Positions 1 to 6,521 of a DNA stretch of 8,190 nt are shown one piece after another. The notes under the pieces were generated by a model. The model worked only from the letters and a program-made list of their open reading frames with translations. It did not search any database and was not told where the DNA came from. The position numbers and the translations under genes are program-made. Numbering within the stretch: position 1 is the stretch's first letter; every line of letters starts with the position of its first letter. The stretch is from Deltaproteobacteria bacterium (GTDB lineage: Bacteria > Desulfobacterota > Syntrophia > Syntrophales > UBA5619): NCBI GenBank assembly GCA_026388365.1, contig JAPLJW010000020.1, positions 1-8,190 on the forward strand, given 5' to 3'.

Positions 1-755
1 ATAATGTGCGTGGTGCCCGTCCGATTGAACTTTTCCATGACCTCTCTCGGGATCTCCTTCTGATCGCCGAGGATCATCGCCTGGATGATCTTCCCCTCCG
101 TTCCCGGCGCCTTTTCCAGAATGGTATTGCGGATCAGGTCGCGAAGATGCTCCAGTCGCGACCGGAGGGGATTGCCTCTCTCCCTGCGCAGCACGACAAA
201 ACCTGCTGCATCTTTCACGAACCCCCTCACCAGAATTCCCCGGAAACGGAGATAGGTTTCGTAGTCGAATCCTCCGGGATTATGGAAATTCCGCGGGATT
301 CTCAGCCGGGTATGGAAGCGGATGAAATCACCGTAGTGGAAAGAATAAGACTCGCGAATGTTCAGGAGGACACGTCCCGAAACGGGAACATATTTCCCGT
401 CCCGTATGATCCGGGAGGCGGAGACAACCAGCTCCGTTTTCTCAGGTGATACTTGAGGGTTCTCGCAAATCACCCCTTCCACGGTGATTTTTTCATCTCC
501 CGCAAAATGGCGGATATGATCTCCCCCGACAGGGGGATGAAGGTACAGATTTATGTCGAGGATGCCAAGGAGAAAAAATGAAAGGAGGAGGAATGGATGA
601 ATCAGCTTAAGCTTTTTGACTGTTAGAATCAGGAAGATCAGAATCAGGGCAATGACCAGAGAAACCTGAACGGACAGGTCGGGAATCCGGTAAAGGCTTC
701 CGCAGGAGATGCCCGCCATGAGTGCCGCCGCCAGCGGGAGAAACGGTCTGGTCAT
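1..755 (-). CDS. comEC: ComEC/Rec2-family DNA internalisation protein, N-terminal part (3' end beyond window)
   Basis: ComEC forms the inner-membrane channel that passes single-stranded DNA into the cytoplasm during natural transformation. Reading leftwards from the ATG at 755 gives 251 uninterrupted codons up to the window edge. Hydrophobic segments lie at about residues 4-22, 27-46 and 52-70, followed by a soluble domain of DUF4131 (OB-fold) type. The family hallmark NPGGFDY is at 159-165, and the start of the Competence domain, ILGDQKEIP...FNRTGTTHI, is at about 228-251. The family is usually 700-800 residues, so roughly two thirds is missing. An AAAGGCGG-like ribosome site sits about 7 bases before the ATG; a GTG directly upstream (758) is too close to it. 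The gene is divergent from the pilS-like gene and has its own promoter at 830-858. Identification is firm; whether the cell is naturally competent cannot be seen here. Confidence 0.93.
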   Translation of the reverse strand, partial: MTRPFLPLAAALMAGISCGSLYRIPDLSVQVSLVIALILIFLILTVKKLKLIHPFLLLSFFLLGILDINLYLHPPVGGDHIRHFAGDEKITVEGVICENPQVSPEKTELVVSASRIIRDGKYVPVSGRVLLNIRESYSFHYGDFIRFHTRLRIPRNFHNPGGFDYETYLRFRGILVRGFVKDAAGFVVLRRERGNPLRSRLEHLRDLIRNTILEKAPGTEGKIIQAMILGDQKEIPREVMEKFNRTGTTHI

Positions 756-829
756 CACTGTACCGCCTTTATCCAAGATCATGTTTCTTCGGAAGATCAG
801 TATGAGATAAGAGAGATGCAGCGGTGTGG

Positions 830-858
830 ATCATAGAAATATAAAGCCTGTCTGTCAA
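830..858 (-). promoter_or_regulatory. Sigma70-type promoter for comEC
   Basis: On the minus strand, a perfect -35 box TTGACA (858-853) is followed after exactly 17 bases by TATGAT (835-830), five of six matches to the -10 consensus. The predicted start is near 823, giving a leader of about 68 bases before the comEC ATG at 755. This is a sequence match only, but both boxes and the spacing are close to ideal. Confidence 0.7.
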
Positions 859-893
859 TAGGGACTCTTTTGTCGGTAAAGATTTCCCGACGA

Positions 894-945
894 GGGAGGG
901 GGGTCCGACACCGAGGTCTCACGACCGGTGTTGTTGTACCCTCCC
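894..945. repeat. Nested inverted repeats in the comEC-pilS intergenic region
   Basis: GGGAGGG (894-900) is the exact reverse complement of CCCTCCC (939-945). Inside it, ACACCG (908-913) is the reverse complement of CGGTGT (926-931). Together they could form one cruciform or stem-loop with a 7-base internal loop on each side. The structure lies between the two divergent promoters, so it would not be in either mRNA if those starts are right. It may be an operator region or chance. A smaller inverted repeat, GTCGG/CCGAC, lies at 872-876 and 887-891. The rest of the 756-1051 gap shows no convincing gene. Confidence 0.35.
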
Positions 946-963
946 CATGAATACCCCCATGAA
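943..963 (+). repeat. Tandem direct repeat just upstream of the pilS-side -35 box
   Basis: CCCCATGAA occurs at 943-951 and again at 955-963, with a period of 12 bases; the wider units begin TACCC at 937 and 952. The second copy ends five bases before the putative -35 box at 969. The position is suitable for an activator or repressor binding as a direct-repeat dimer, but no known regulator site is recognised. Confidence 0.35.
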
Positions 964-968
964 CCCTG

Positions 969-997
969 TTGACTTTTTCCCGAACTGAAAGTAGCCT
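969..997 (+). promoter_or_regulatory. Possible sigma70-type promoter for the pilS-pilR operon
   Basis: TTGACT (969-974) matches five of six bases of the -35 consensus. After a 17-base spacer comes TAGCCT (992-997), which keeps only the first two and last bases of the -10 consensus. The weak -10 suggests an activator-dependent or low-level promoter. The start would be near 1004, about 48 bases before the ATG at 1052. Confidence 0.4.
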
Positions 998-1051
998 GTC
1001 GGTGGGCTGCTGTGAAACTTTGATTCAGACGCAAAGGGGTCGTGAGTTCAA

Positions 1052-2755
1052 ATGATCGAATATAGACTGTTTCCTGAAAACGCGACATCCCGTCTCCGCT
1101 GGCTGATGCTGTCAAGGGTCGCCATCGTCACCTTTTTGCTCGGGATCGCCACTTTCGTCGAGGTCAAGGGGATGCAGACCCTTTCGGCGATATCGGCGTC
1201 CACCCTCTTCAAGACGATTCTTCTGACATACATCCTTTCCATTGTTTATCTTTTTCTGCTGAAGTATGTCCGCAACCTTTTATTCAATATCTACATCCAG
1301 AGTCTCTGTGACGTCATTCTGATCACGGGCATGGTCTATGCCACCGGTGGCATCCACAGCCTCTATTCCGTTTTTTATCCCCTGGTCATCATCTATTCCG
1401 TCCTATTTCTTGGGAGGCGGGGCGGACTGATCATTGCTTCCGCGGCGGGTATTTTTTACGGACTTTTCGTCGACCTTGAATTCTACGGGGTGATTTATCC
1501 TGTCTTTTCTACCCCCACCCAGGATTACTTCCCGAATGCCGCATCTGTTTTCATGAGGATCATCACCCACGTCCTCTCATTTTATTTTATCGCCTTTCTT
1601 ACGAGTTTCGTCGTTGAACAGGAAAAAAAGACGAGAACCCTCCTCGCCGAGAAACAGAGCGCCTTCGCTCAGCTCGATCTGCTGTACCGGAGCATCGTCG
1701 AATCGGTGGATACGGGCATCCTGACCATTAACCTGGGTGGACAGATCAAATCATTCAATCGGGCCGCCGCCGAGATCACCGGCATTTCGTTCCGGGAGGT
1801 CAAAAACCGGATCATCTCTGAGGTCTTTCCAGATTTTCCACCCCTTCCGAAAGAGAAAAACCTCGACGGATACCGGCAGGCAGCGAGAACCCGTTTTGAA
1901 ACGATTTTCGATACCGGTGACGGGCGGAGCCTGACCCTCGGCGGCTCCTTGTCGCCCCTTCGTGATCCGCAGGGGCTTAAAATCGGAAACATCATCGTTT
2001 TTCAGGACCTGACGGAAATCAACGAAATGAGGGAATCTCTGGAAAAGAGTCGAAGGCTTGCCTTCATCGGCGAGATGGCCGCGGGTATGGCGCATGAGAT
2101 CCGGAACCCGCTCGCTTCCATGAGCGGTTCGATTCAGCTGCTGAGTCAGGATCTTTCCCATAACGAAACCCATGAGAAACTGCTGCAGATCATCCTCCGG
2201 GGAAAGGACCAGTTAGAGAGTTTTCTGAAGGATTTTCTTCGGATGGCGAGACCGGCGCCCGGGGTCTGTGAGGAGATCGATCTCGGGGAGATGATCCGGG
2301 ATGTTCTGGACTCCCTTCGCTTTGTTCCGGACTGGCATGAACCCGTCCAGATTGATCTTCACCTGAAGGATGATCCCTTATCCATTCACATGAACCGAAC
2401 CGAGGGCAGACAGGTCCTCTGGAATGTAATTCTCAACGCGGTGCAGGCCATGCCGGAGGGAGGCGCGCTGACGGTTGAAGCGCGCAATTGCCCGAAAGAC
2501 GAAAAAGCCGGTGTGGAAATCCGAATTCACGACACAGGCTGCGGTATTGAAAAATCGCGGCTTCCGAAGATTTTTGAACCTTTCTATACAACGCGGGATA
2601 TGGGGACAGGGCTGGGACTGGCGGTGGTCAGCCGGATTCTGGAAGGATGCCAGGGGAAAATCGATATTCAAAGTGACCCGGGGAAGGGTACGACCTGCAC
2701 CCTATGGTTTCCCTGCCGGATTTTCCCCGCGGACGGAAACCAGACCATTTCATAA
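1052..2755 (+). CDS. pilS: PilS-like membrane PAS sensor histidine kinase
   Basis: A 567-residue inner-membrane histidine kinase that should autophosphorylate and pass the phosphate to the response regulator encoded next to it. Six hydrophobic helices are visible at about residues 18-36, 52-70, 81-97, 102-120, 126-146 and 166-188, with very short loops, as in PilS, and no periplasmic sensor domain. A coiled linker follows, then a PAS domain at about 207-325. The HisKA motif AHEIRNPL places the phosphorylated His at residue 348. The ATPase domain has N-box N458/N462, the G1 box DTGCGI from D494 and the G2 box GTGLGL from G518. The ATG at 1052 is the first start after an in-frame stop at 1043-1045; its ribosome site is weak (AAAGGGG about 13 bases upstream). 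The gap to the regulator is 18 bases, so they are one operon. Topology and partner favour PilS (type IV pilus control) over cytoplasmic NtrB, but no pilin gene is in view. Confidence 0.82.
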   Translation: MIEYRLFPENATSRLRWLMLSRVAIVTFLLGIATFVEVKGMQTLSAISASTLFKTILLTYILSIVYLFLLKYVRNLLFNIYIQSLCDVILITGMVYATGGIHSLYSVFYPLVIIYSVLFLGRRGGLIIASAAGIFYGLFVDLEFYGVIYPVFSTPTQDYFPNAASVFMRIITHVLSFYFIAFLTSFVVEQEKKTRTLLAEKQSAFAQLDLLYRSIVESVDTGILTINLGGQIKSFNRAAAEITGISFREVKNRIISEVFPDFPPLPKEKNLDGYRQAARTRFETIFDTGDGRSLTLGGSLSPLRDPQGLKIGNIIVFQDLTEINEMRESLEKSRRLAFIGEMAAGMAHEIRNPLASMSGSIQLLSQDLSHNETHEKLLQIILRGKDQLESFLKDFLRMARPAPGVCEEIDLGEMIRDVLDSLRFVPDWHEPVQIDLHLKDDPLSIHMNRTEGRQVLWNVILNAVQAMPEGGALTVEARNCPKDEKAGVEIRIHDTGCGIEKSRLPKIFEPFYTTRDMGTGLGLAVVSRILEGCQGKIDIQSDPGKGTTCTLWFPCRIFPADGNQTIS

Positions 2756-2773
2756 AAGGCGTGGAGGAAAATG

Positions 2774-4144
2774 ATGGCCAAGATCCTTGTGGTGGACGAT
2801 GACCAGGGGATGCGGGAGTTTCTGGAGATCATGCTGGGCCGGGAGGGATACCGGGTCAGCACCGCCAGCGATGCCGGAAATGCCCTCAGCCGGTGCCGGA
2901 AAGAGACATTCGATCTGATCATCACGGACCTGAAGATGCCGAAGATGGACGGGATCGGCTTTCTCAAGGAGGTCAAGGAACTTTCCCCGGAAACGATGGT
3001 CATCCTGATTACGGCCTATGCCTCCGGTGAAACGGCGGTCACCGCCATGAAGGAAGGGGCTTACGATTACATCGAAAAGGATTTCGCGATCGAAGACCTC
3101 AATCGGATCGTCCGGAATGCCCTGGTCAAGAAAGGGGTGAACCGGGACGACGCCCTCTTTCGCAAGGAGGTGGGTGAGGCCGTTGGTTTTGGAAACATGA
3201 TCGGCAAAAGCCCTGAGATGCTCAAGGTCTATGCGACAATCAAGAAAGTCGCGGACACGCCCGCCAATGTTCTGATCCTCGGCGAGAGCGGCACCGGCAA
3301 GGAGCTCGTGGCCAAAGCCGTTCACGAAAACAGTTCCCGCCGGAAGATGCCTTTTCTAGTCATCAATTGCGGGGGTATTTCGGAGAACCTTCTGGAAAGC
3401 GAACTCTTCGGTTACATCAAGGGGGCTTTTACAGGCGCCTATACAGACAAGGGAGGGCTTCTCAACGCAGCCCGCAGAGGAACCATTTTTCTCGATGAGA
3501 TTGCCGAGTTGCCTCCGCCTCTTCAAGTCAAACTTCTGAGGGTTGTCCAGGAAAAAACGTTTCGTCGCATCGGTGGTGCAAAAGATATCCAGGTCGATGT
3601 CCGCATCATTTCCGCCACCAATCAGAATCTGGCGGATAATGTTAAATCCGGATCCTTCCGGGAAGACCTCTACTACCGACTCAACGTCATCCCCATCCAA
3701 CTGCCGCCCCTCCGGGAGCGTCAGGAGGATATCCCGATCCTGACGAAGCACTTCATCGAAAAATATTCGCGTGAATTCGGCAAGGAAATCAGAACGATAT
3801 CCGTCTATGCGCTGGAGCTGCTGATGCAGTATCCTTTCCCGGGCAATATTCGAGAGTTACAAAACATCATCGAACGAAGCGTCGCCCTGGAGACATCGAA
3901 CATCATCCTTCCGGAAAATCTTGCCCTCTCCCAAAACTCGGGGCAAAAGCAGGTGACGGCCATTCCCGAACTGACGGATTCGGGTCTCAACCTCAATGAA
4001 GAGCTGGCGAGATTTGAAAAGCTCCTCATCGAAAAGGCACTGGAAAAGGCGGGGGGGTCCAAAACCCGAGCGGCCGAGCTTCTCAAAATCAACTACGATT
4101 CACTTCATTACCGCAGTGAAAAATTGGGGATACGGCCCGGATAG
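2774..4144 (+). CDS. pilR: PilR-like sigma54-dependent response regulator
   Basis: A 456-residue NtrC-family activator that would turn on sigma54 promoters when phosphorylated by the upstream kinase. The receiver domain (about 1-120) has the acidic pocket VVDDD and phospho-acceptor D52 in ITDLKMP. The AAA+ domain (about 140-370) has Walker A GESGTGKE at 170-177, the sigma54-contact loop GAFTGA at 217-222 and Walker B GTIFLDEI at 236-243. A Fis-type helix-turn-helix lies at about 410-455 (EKAGGSKTRAAELL...YRSEKLGI). All three modules are intact. One oddity is the receiver's usual Lys-Pro after beta-5, which reads K102-D103. Two adjacent ATGs exist: GGAGG at 2763-2767 lies 6 bases before 2774 but only 3 before 2771, so 2774 is preferred. 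The family assignment is firm; the PilR name rests on the kinase topology and the C-terminal sequence. Confidence 0.83.
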   Translation: MAKILVVDDDQGMREFLEIMLGREGYRVSTASDAGNALSRCRKETFDLIITDLKMPKMDGIGFLKEVKELSPETMVILITAYASGETAVTAMKEGAYDYIEKDFAIEDLNRIVRNALVKKGVNRDDALFRKEVGEAVGFGNMIGKSPEMLKVYATIKKVADTPANVLILGESGTGKELVAKAVHENSSRRKMPFLVINCGGISENLLESELFGYIKGAFTGAYTDKGGLLNAARRGTIFLDEIAELPPPLQVKLLRVVQEKTFRRIGGAKDIQVDVRIISATNQNLADNVKSGSFREDLYYRLNVIPIQLPPLRERQEDIPILTKHFIEKYSREFGKEIRTISVYALELLMQYPFPGNIRELQNIIERSVALETSNIILPENLALSQNSGQKQVTAIPELTDSGLNLNEELARFEKLLIEKALEKAGGSKTRAAELLKINYDSLHYRSEKLGIRPG

Positions 4145-4158
4145 AATCAATTTTTTTC

Positions 4159-4188
4159 TTGACAATGACACGTCTCCTGTTTTATAGG
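4159..4188 (+). promoter_or_regulatory. Strong sigma70-type promoter driving the 4190-4414 leader
   Basis: A perfect TTGACA (4159-4164) is followed by TTATAG (4182-4187, 17-base spacer) or TATAGG (4183-4188, 18-base spacer). A run of seven T (4151-4157) directly upstream resembles an UP element. The predicted start is about 4194. The promoter begins 15 bases after the pilR-like stop codon and points at the leader ORF, the terminators and the transporter operon. No convincing terminator hairpin separates the pilR-like gene from it. Confidence 0.68.
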
Positions 4189-4200
4189 CCTTTGCAAAGG
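4189..4200. promoter_or_regulatory. Perfect 12-bp palindrome at the predicted transcription start (candidate operator)
   Basis: CCTTTGCAAAGG is its own reverse complement. It sits immediately after the -10 box, spans the predicted start and overlaps the ribosome site of the small ORF. A repressor bound here would block the promoter. No regulator gene of this kind is in the window, so the role is inferred from position alone. Confidence 0.42.
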
Positions 4201-4210
4201 AGAGTAGGCG

Positions 4211-4303
4211 ATGTACGGTGCAGTGGGATTGAGAAATTTTCGGCGGGGCGGATTTGCCGGCTTTTTTGGCTTCTTTATCGGGGTCTGCCCGCCGCGTTTG
4301 TAA
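4211..4303 (+). CDS. Phe-rich 30-residue leader peptide or small hydrophobic protein
   Basis: A short ORF from ATG 4211 to TAA 4301-4303, preceded by AGGAG at 4198-4202 with an 8-base spacer, which is near-optimal. It encodes 30 residues, six of them Phe, all between residues 10 and 22 (F10, F15, F18, F19, F21, F22). It ends CPPRL with a Pro-Pro pair at 27-28. Promoter, ribosome site, ORF, terminators and operon in that order match the arrangement of amino-acid leader peptides such as PheL or PheM. However, the stop codon lies 18 bases before the first terminator arm, farther than a stalled ribosome would normally cover, so simple trp-style control does not fit exactly. It could also be a small membrane-associated peptide. 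No family is recognised; translation is inferred from the ribosome site. Confidence 0.5.
   Translation: MYGAVGLRNFRRGGFAGFFGFFIGVCPPRL
4241..4294 (+). other. Possible long-range RNA stem within the leader
   Basis: CGGCGGG (4241-4247) is exactly complementary to CCCGCCG (4288-4294). Translation of the small ORF would disrupt this all-G/C 7-bp helix, and it encloses five of the six Phe codons. It could couple translation to downstream folding, or be the base stem of an RNA sensor. No known riboswitch consensus was recognised. Confidence 0.35.
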
Positions 4304-4321
4304 CCCTTTCATGGGTCATAC

Positions 4322-4358
4322 GCCGTGGACAGACCTGATCGTCGCCCACGGTTTTTTT
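4322..4358 (+). terminator. Intrinsic terminator 1 (arms A:B)
   Basis: Arm A, CCGTGG (4323-4328), pairs with arm B, CCACGG (4346-4351), plus a G-U pair at 4322/4352, around a 17-base loop. Seven T follow (4352-4358). This is a moderate hairpin with a good T-tract. It is upstream of, and in the same transcript as, the substrate-binding protein gene. Confidence 0.6.
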
Positions 4359-4376
4359 GTTTGCAGCAAGCCGTGG
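4346..4376 (+). promoter_or_regulatory. Candidate antiterminator helix (arms B:C)
   Basis: Arm B with the first three T (4346-4354) can pair with 4368-4376: six Watson-Crick pairs between CCACGG and CCGTGG, one U-G and two A-U, around a 13-base loop. It uses the 3' arm of terminator 1 and the 5' arm of terminator 2, so forming it destroys both terminators. Arm A (GCCGTG, 4322-4327) can then pair with arm D (CACGGC, 4384-4389) outside it. The complementarity is exact; its use in the cell is inferred. Confidence 0.5.
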
Positions 4377-4399
4377 ATTTGTTCACGGCTTTTCTTTTT
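4368..4399 (+). terminator. Intrinsic terminator 2 (arms C:D)
   Basis: AAGCCGTG (4368-4375) pairs perfectly over 8 bp with CACGGCTT (4384-4391) around an 8-base loop, followed by a T-rich tract to 4399 broken by a single C. It has the form of a strong rho-independent terminator. The ribosome site of the next gene starts at 4402, so termination here would switch that gene off. Confidence 0.68.
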
Positions 4400-4414
4400 A
4401 AAGGAGGGAAAATC

Positions 4415-5614
4415 ATGCGCAGCTTGAAAAGAGTCGTCCTATTAAACATCCTGGCTCTGGTTCTGCTCTGGACGGGAACGGGAATGTCCGAAAACATCAA
4501 GGTCGGCGCCGCCATCAACTTGACCGGCCCGGCATCCACCTGGGGGCAGTTCCATGCCAAAGGGCATCAGGACTATTTCCGTTATGTCAACGAAATCAAG
4601 GGCGGCGTCGCCGGACGCAAGATCGAGATGATTCTGGTGGATACCGCGTACAAAGTTCCGGAGGCGGTGGCGGCCGTAAGAAAATTCGCCGTTCAGGATC
4701 ATGTGGACATGATCGCAACCTGGGGGGCCGGTGAAGGCCTTGCCGCCAAGCCGATAGTTCAGCAATACAAGATCCCTACGATCAATTACTCGACAAGCTG
4801 GGAGATCCTCGAACCGCCGATTGAATACATGTACCTTCCCTTCGGGAGTTACCGCCTCGATTGTGAGGCCGTCTTTGACTACATTCTGGCCATCCACAAG
4901 GGTAAAGAACCACCGAAGGTCGGACTGCTGACCTACAACAACGCCTACGGCCGCTCCATCCACAAACCGAGCCGGGAATACGCCGCGAAACAGAACATCA
5001 ACATCGTCGCCGTCGAAGAATTTCCTCCGCAGACGGTTGATCTGACGACGGAACTTCTTCGACTCCAGAAAAATGGTGCGGAGTACATCTTCATGCAGAT
5101 GCTCCCGGCGGCCATCATCACAGCCTTCCGGAGTGCGGACCGGATCGGTTACGATCCGCCGTTTTTCGGTACCTGGACGTCGACCGATCCCGATTTCTTC
5201 CGGATGGGGCAGGGATTGACCCGGAACCGACTCCGCATCCAATTTCCGGGAGGCCTCCCCGTGGACAACAATTCGGGCATGAAGGTGATGCAGGAGCTTT
5301 GGAAACGCTATAAAACCGTCGAGAAATTCGACGCCTCCTACTGGGAAGGGGTCGCTGTGGCGATGATTATGGAACGGGCCATGTCCCGTGCGGGCGAGAA
5401 ATTTAAGGAGATCAACCGGGAGACGATCAACCAGGCCATGGAATCCTTCCGGCAGGAGAACTTCGGCGGCCTGATTCCCGCGGTGACCTACACGGCGACC
5501 GACCACGGCGCCTCTTTCATCGCCCGGATGGTCCAGGTGAAGGAGGACGGCTCCTATACGCCGCTGACCAACTTCTACGTTCCCGGAAAAGAAAAGATTA
5601 AACTCTTGAAATAG
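4415..5614 (+). CDS. Periplasmic substrate-binding protein of a Liv-type ABC transporter
   Basis: A 399-residue type-1 periplasmic binding protein (Peripla_BP_6, branched-chain amino acid family) that captures the substrate for the transporter whose ATPase is encoded next. Residues 1 to about 25 form a Sec signal peptide: basic MRSLKR, a hydrophobic core, then GTGMS before ENIKV. There is no lipobox Cys, so it should be soluble in the periplasm. Mature-protein landmarks include VGAAINLTGPASTWG at about 30-44 and a C-terminal ITHGAS-like segment (TDHGASFIARM). The start at 4415 is chosen because AGGAGG (4402-4407) lies 7 bases upstream; an in-frame GTG at 4325 would add 30 residues encoded by the terminator arms and spoil the signal peptide. 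Its mRNA carries two upstream terminators. Relatives transport amino acids, amides, aromatic acids or short-chain acids; the ligand cannot be read from sequence, and the ligase downstream favours a carboxylic acid. Confidence 0.88.
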   Translation: MRSLKRVVLLNILALVLLWTGTGMSENIKVGAAINLTGPASTWGQFHAKGHQDYFRYVNEIKGGVAGRKIEMILVDTAYKVPEAVAAVRKFAVQDHVDMIATWGAGEGLAAKPIVQQYKIPTINYSTSWEILEPPIEYMYLPFGSYRLDCEAVFDYILAIHKGKEPPKVGLLTYNNAYGRSIHKPSREYAAKQNINIVAVEEFPPQTVDLTTELLRLQKNGAEYIFMQMLPAAIITAFRSADRIGYDPPFFGTWTSTDPDFFRMGQGLTRNRLRIQFPGGLPVDNNSGMKVMQELWKRYKTVEKFDASYWEGVAVAMIMERAMSRAGEKFKEINRETINQAMESFRQENFGGLIPAVTYTATDHGASFIARMVQVKEDGSYTPLTNFYVPGKEKIKLLK

Positions 5615-5670
5615 GGCCACAACCGCGGCGACTGGAGCAAGGCTGCGACAAAAATATGGAGAGACGCGCG

Positions 5671-6498
<828 letters not shown>

Positions 6499-6521
6499 AA
6501 GGGAAAGGATTTCCTTTGGAA

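Noticed and set aside
6..449. 147-codon plus-strand ORF at the left edge
   Set aside because: It is antisense to comEC, whose minus-strand frame shows the family hallmarks NPGGFDY and the Competence-domain entry.
1000..1051. Sigma54 promoter in the divergent region
   Set aside because: No GG-N10-GC pair with adequate flanking match to TGGCAC-N5-TTGC was found on either strand.
855..1115. 86-codon minus-strand ORF in the divergent intergenic region
   Set aside because: It has a low-complexity Ser/Gly-rich composition and no motif, and it would overlap the pilS start and its putative promoter.
4325..4414. Upstream GTG start extending the binding protein by 30 residues
   Set aside because: The extension is encoded by the terminator arms and T-tracts, has no ribosome site and would bury the signal peptide; ATG 4415 has AGGAGG at 7 bases.
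4190..4414. Known riboswitch or T-box in the transporter leader
   Set aside because: No T-box consensus and no conserved core of the ykkC/ppGpp, glycine or SAM classes was recognised; a covariance-model search would settle it.
4301..4427. ORF from ATG 4311 through the terminator arms (38 codons)
   Set aside because: There is no Shine-Dalgarno upstream, and its codons are simply the hairpin arms and T-tracts; it overlaps the binding-protein start.
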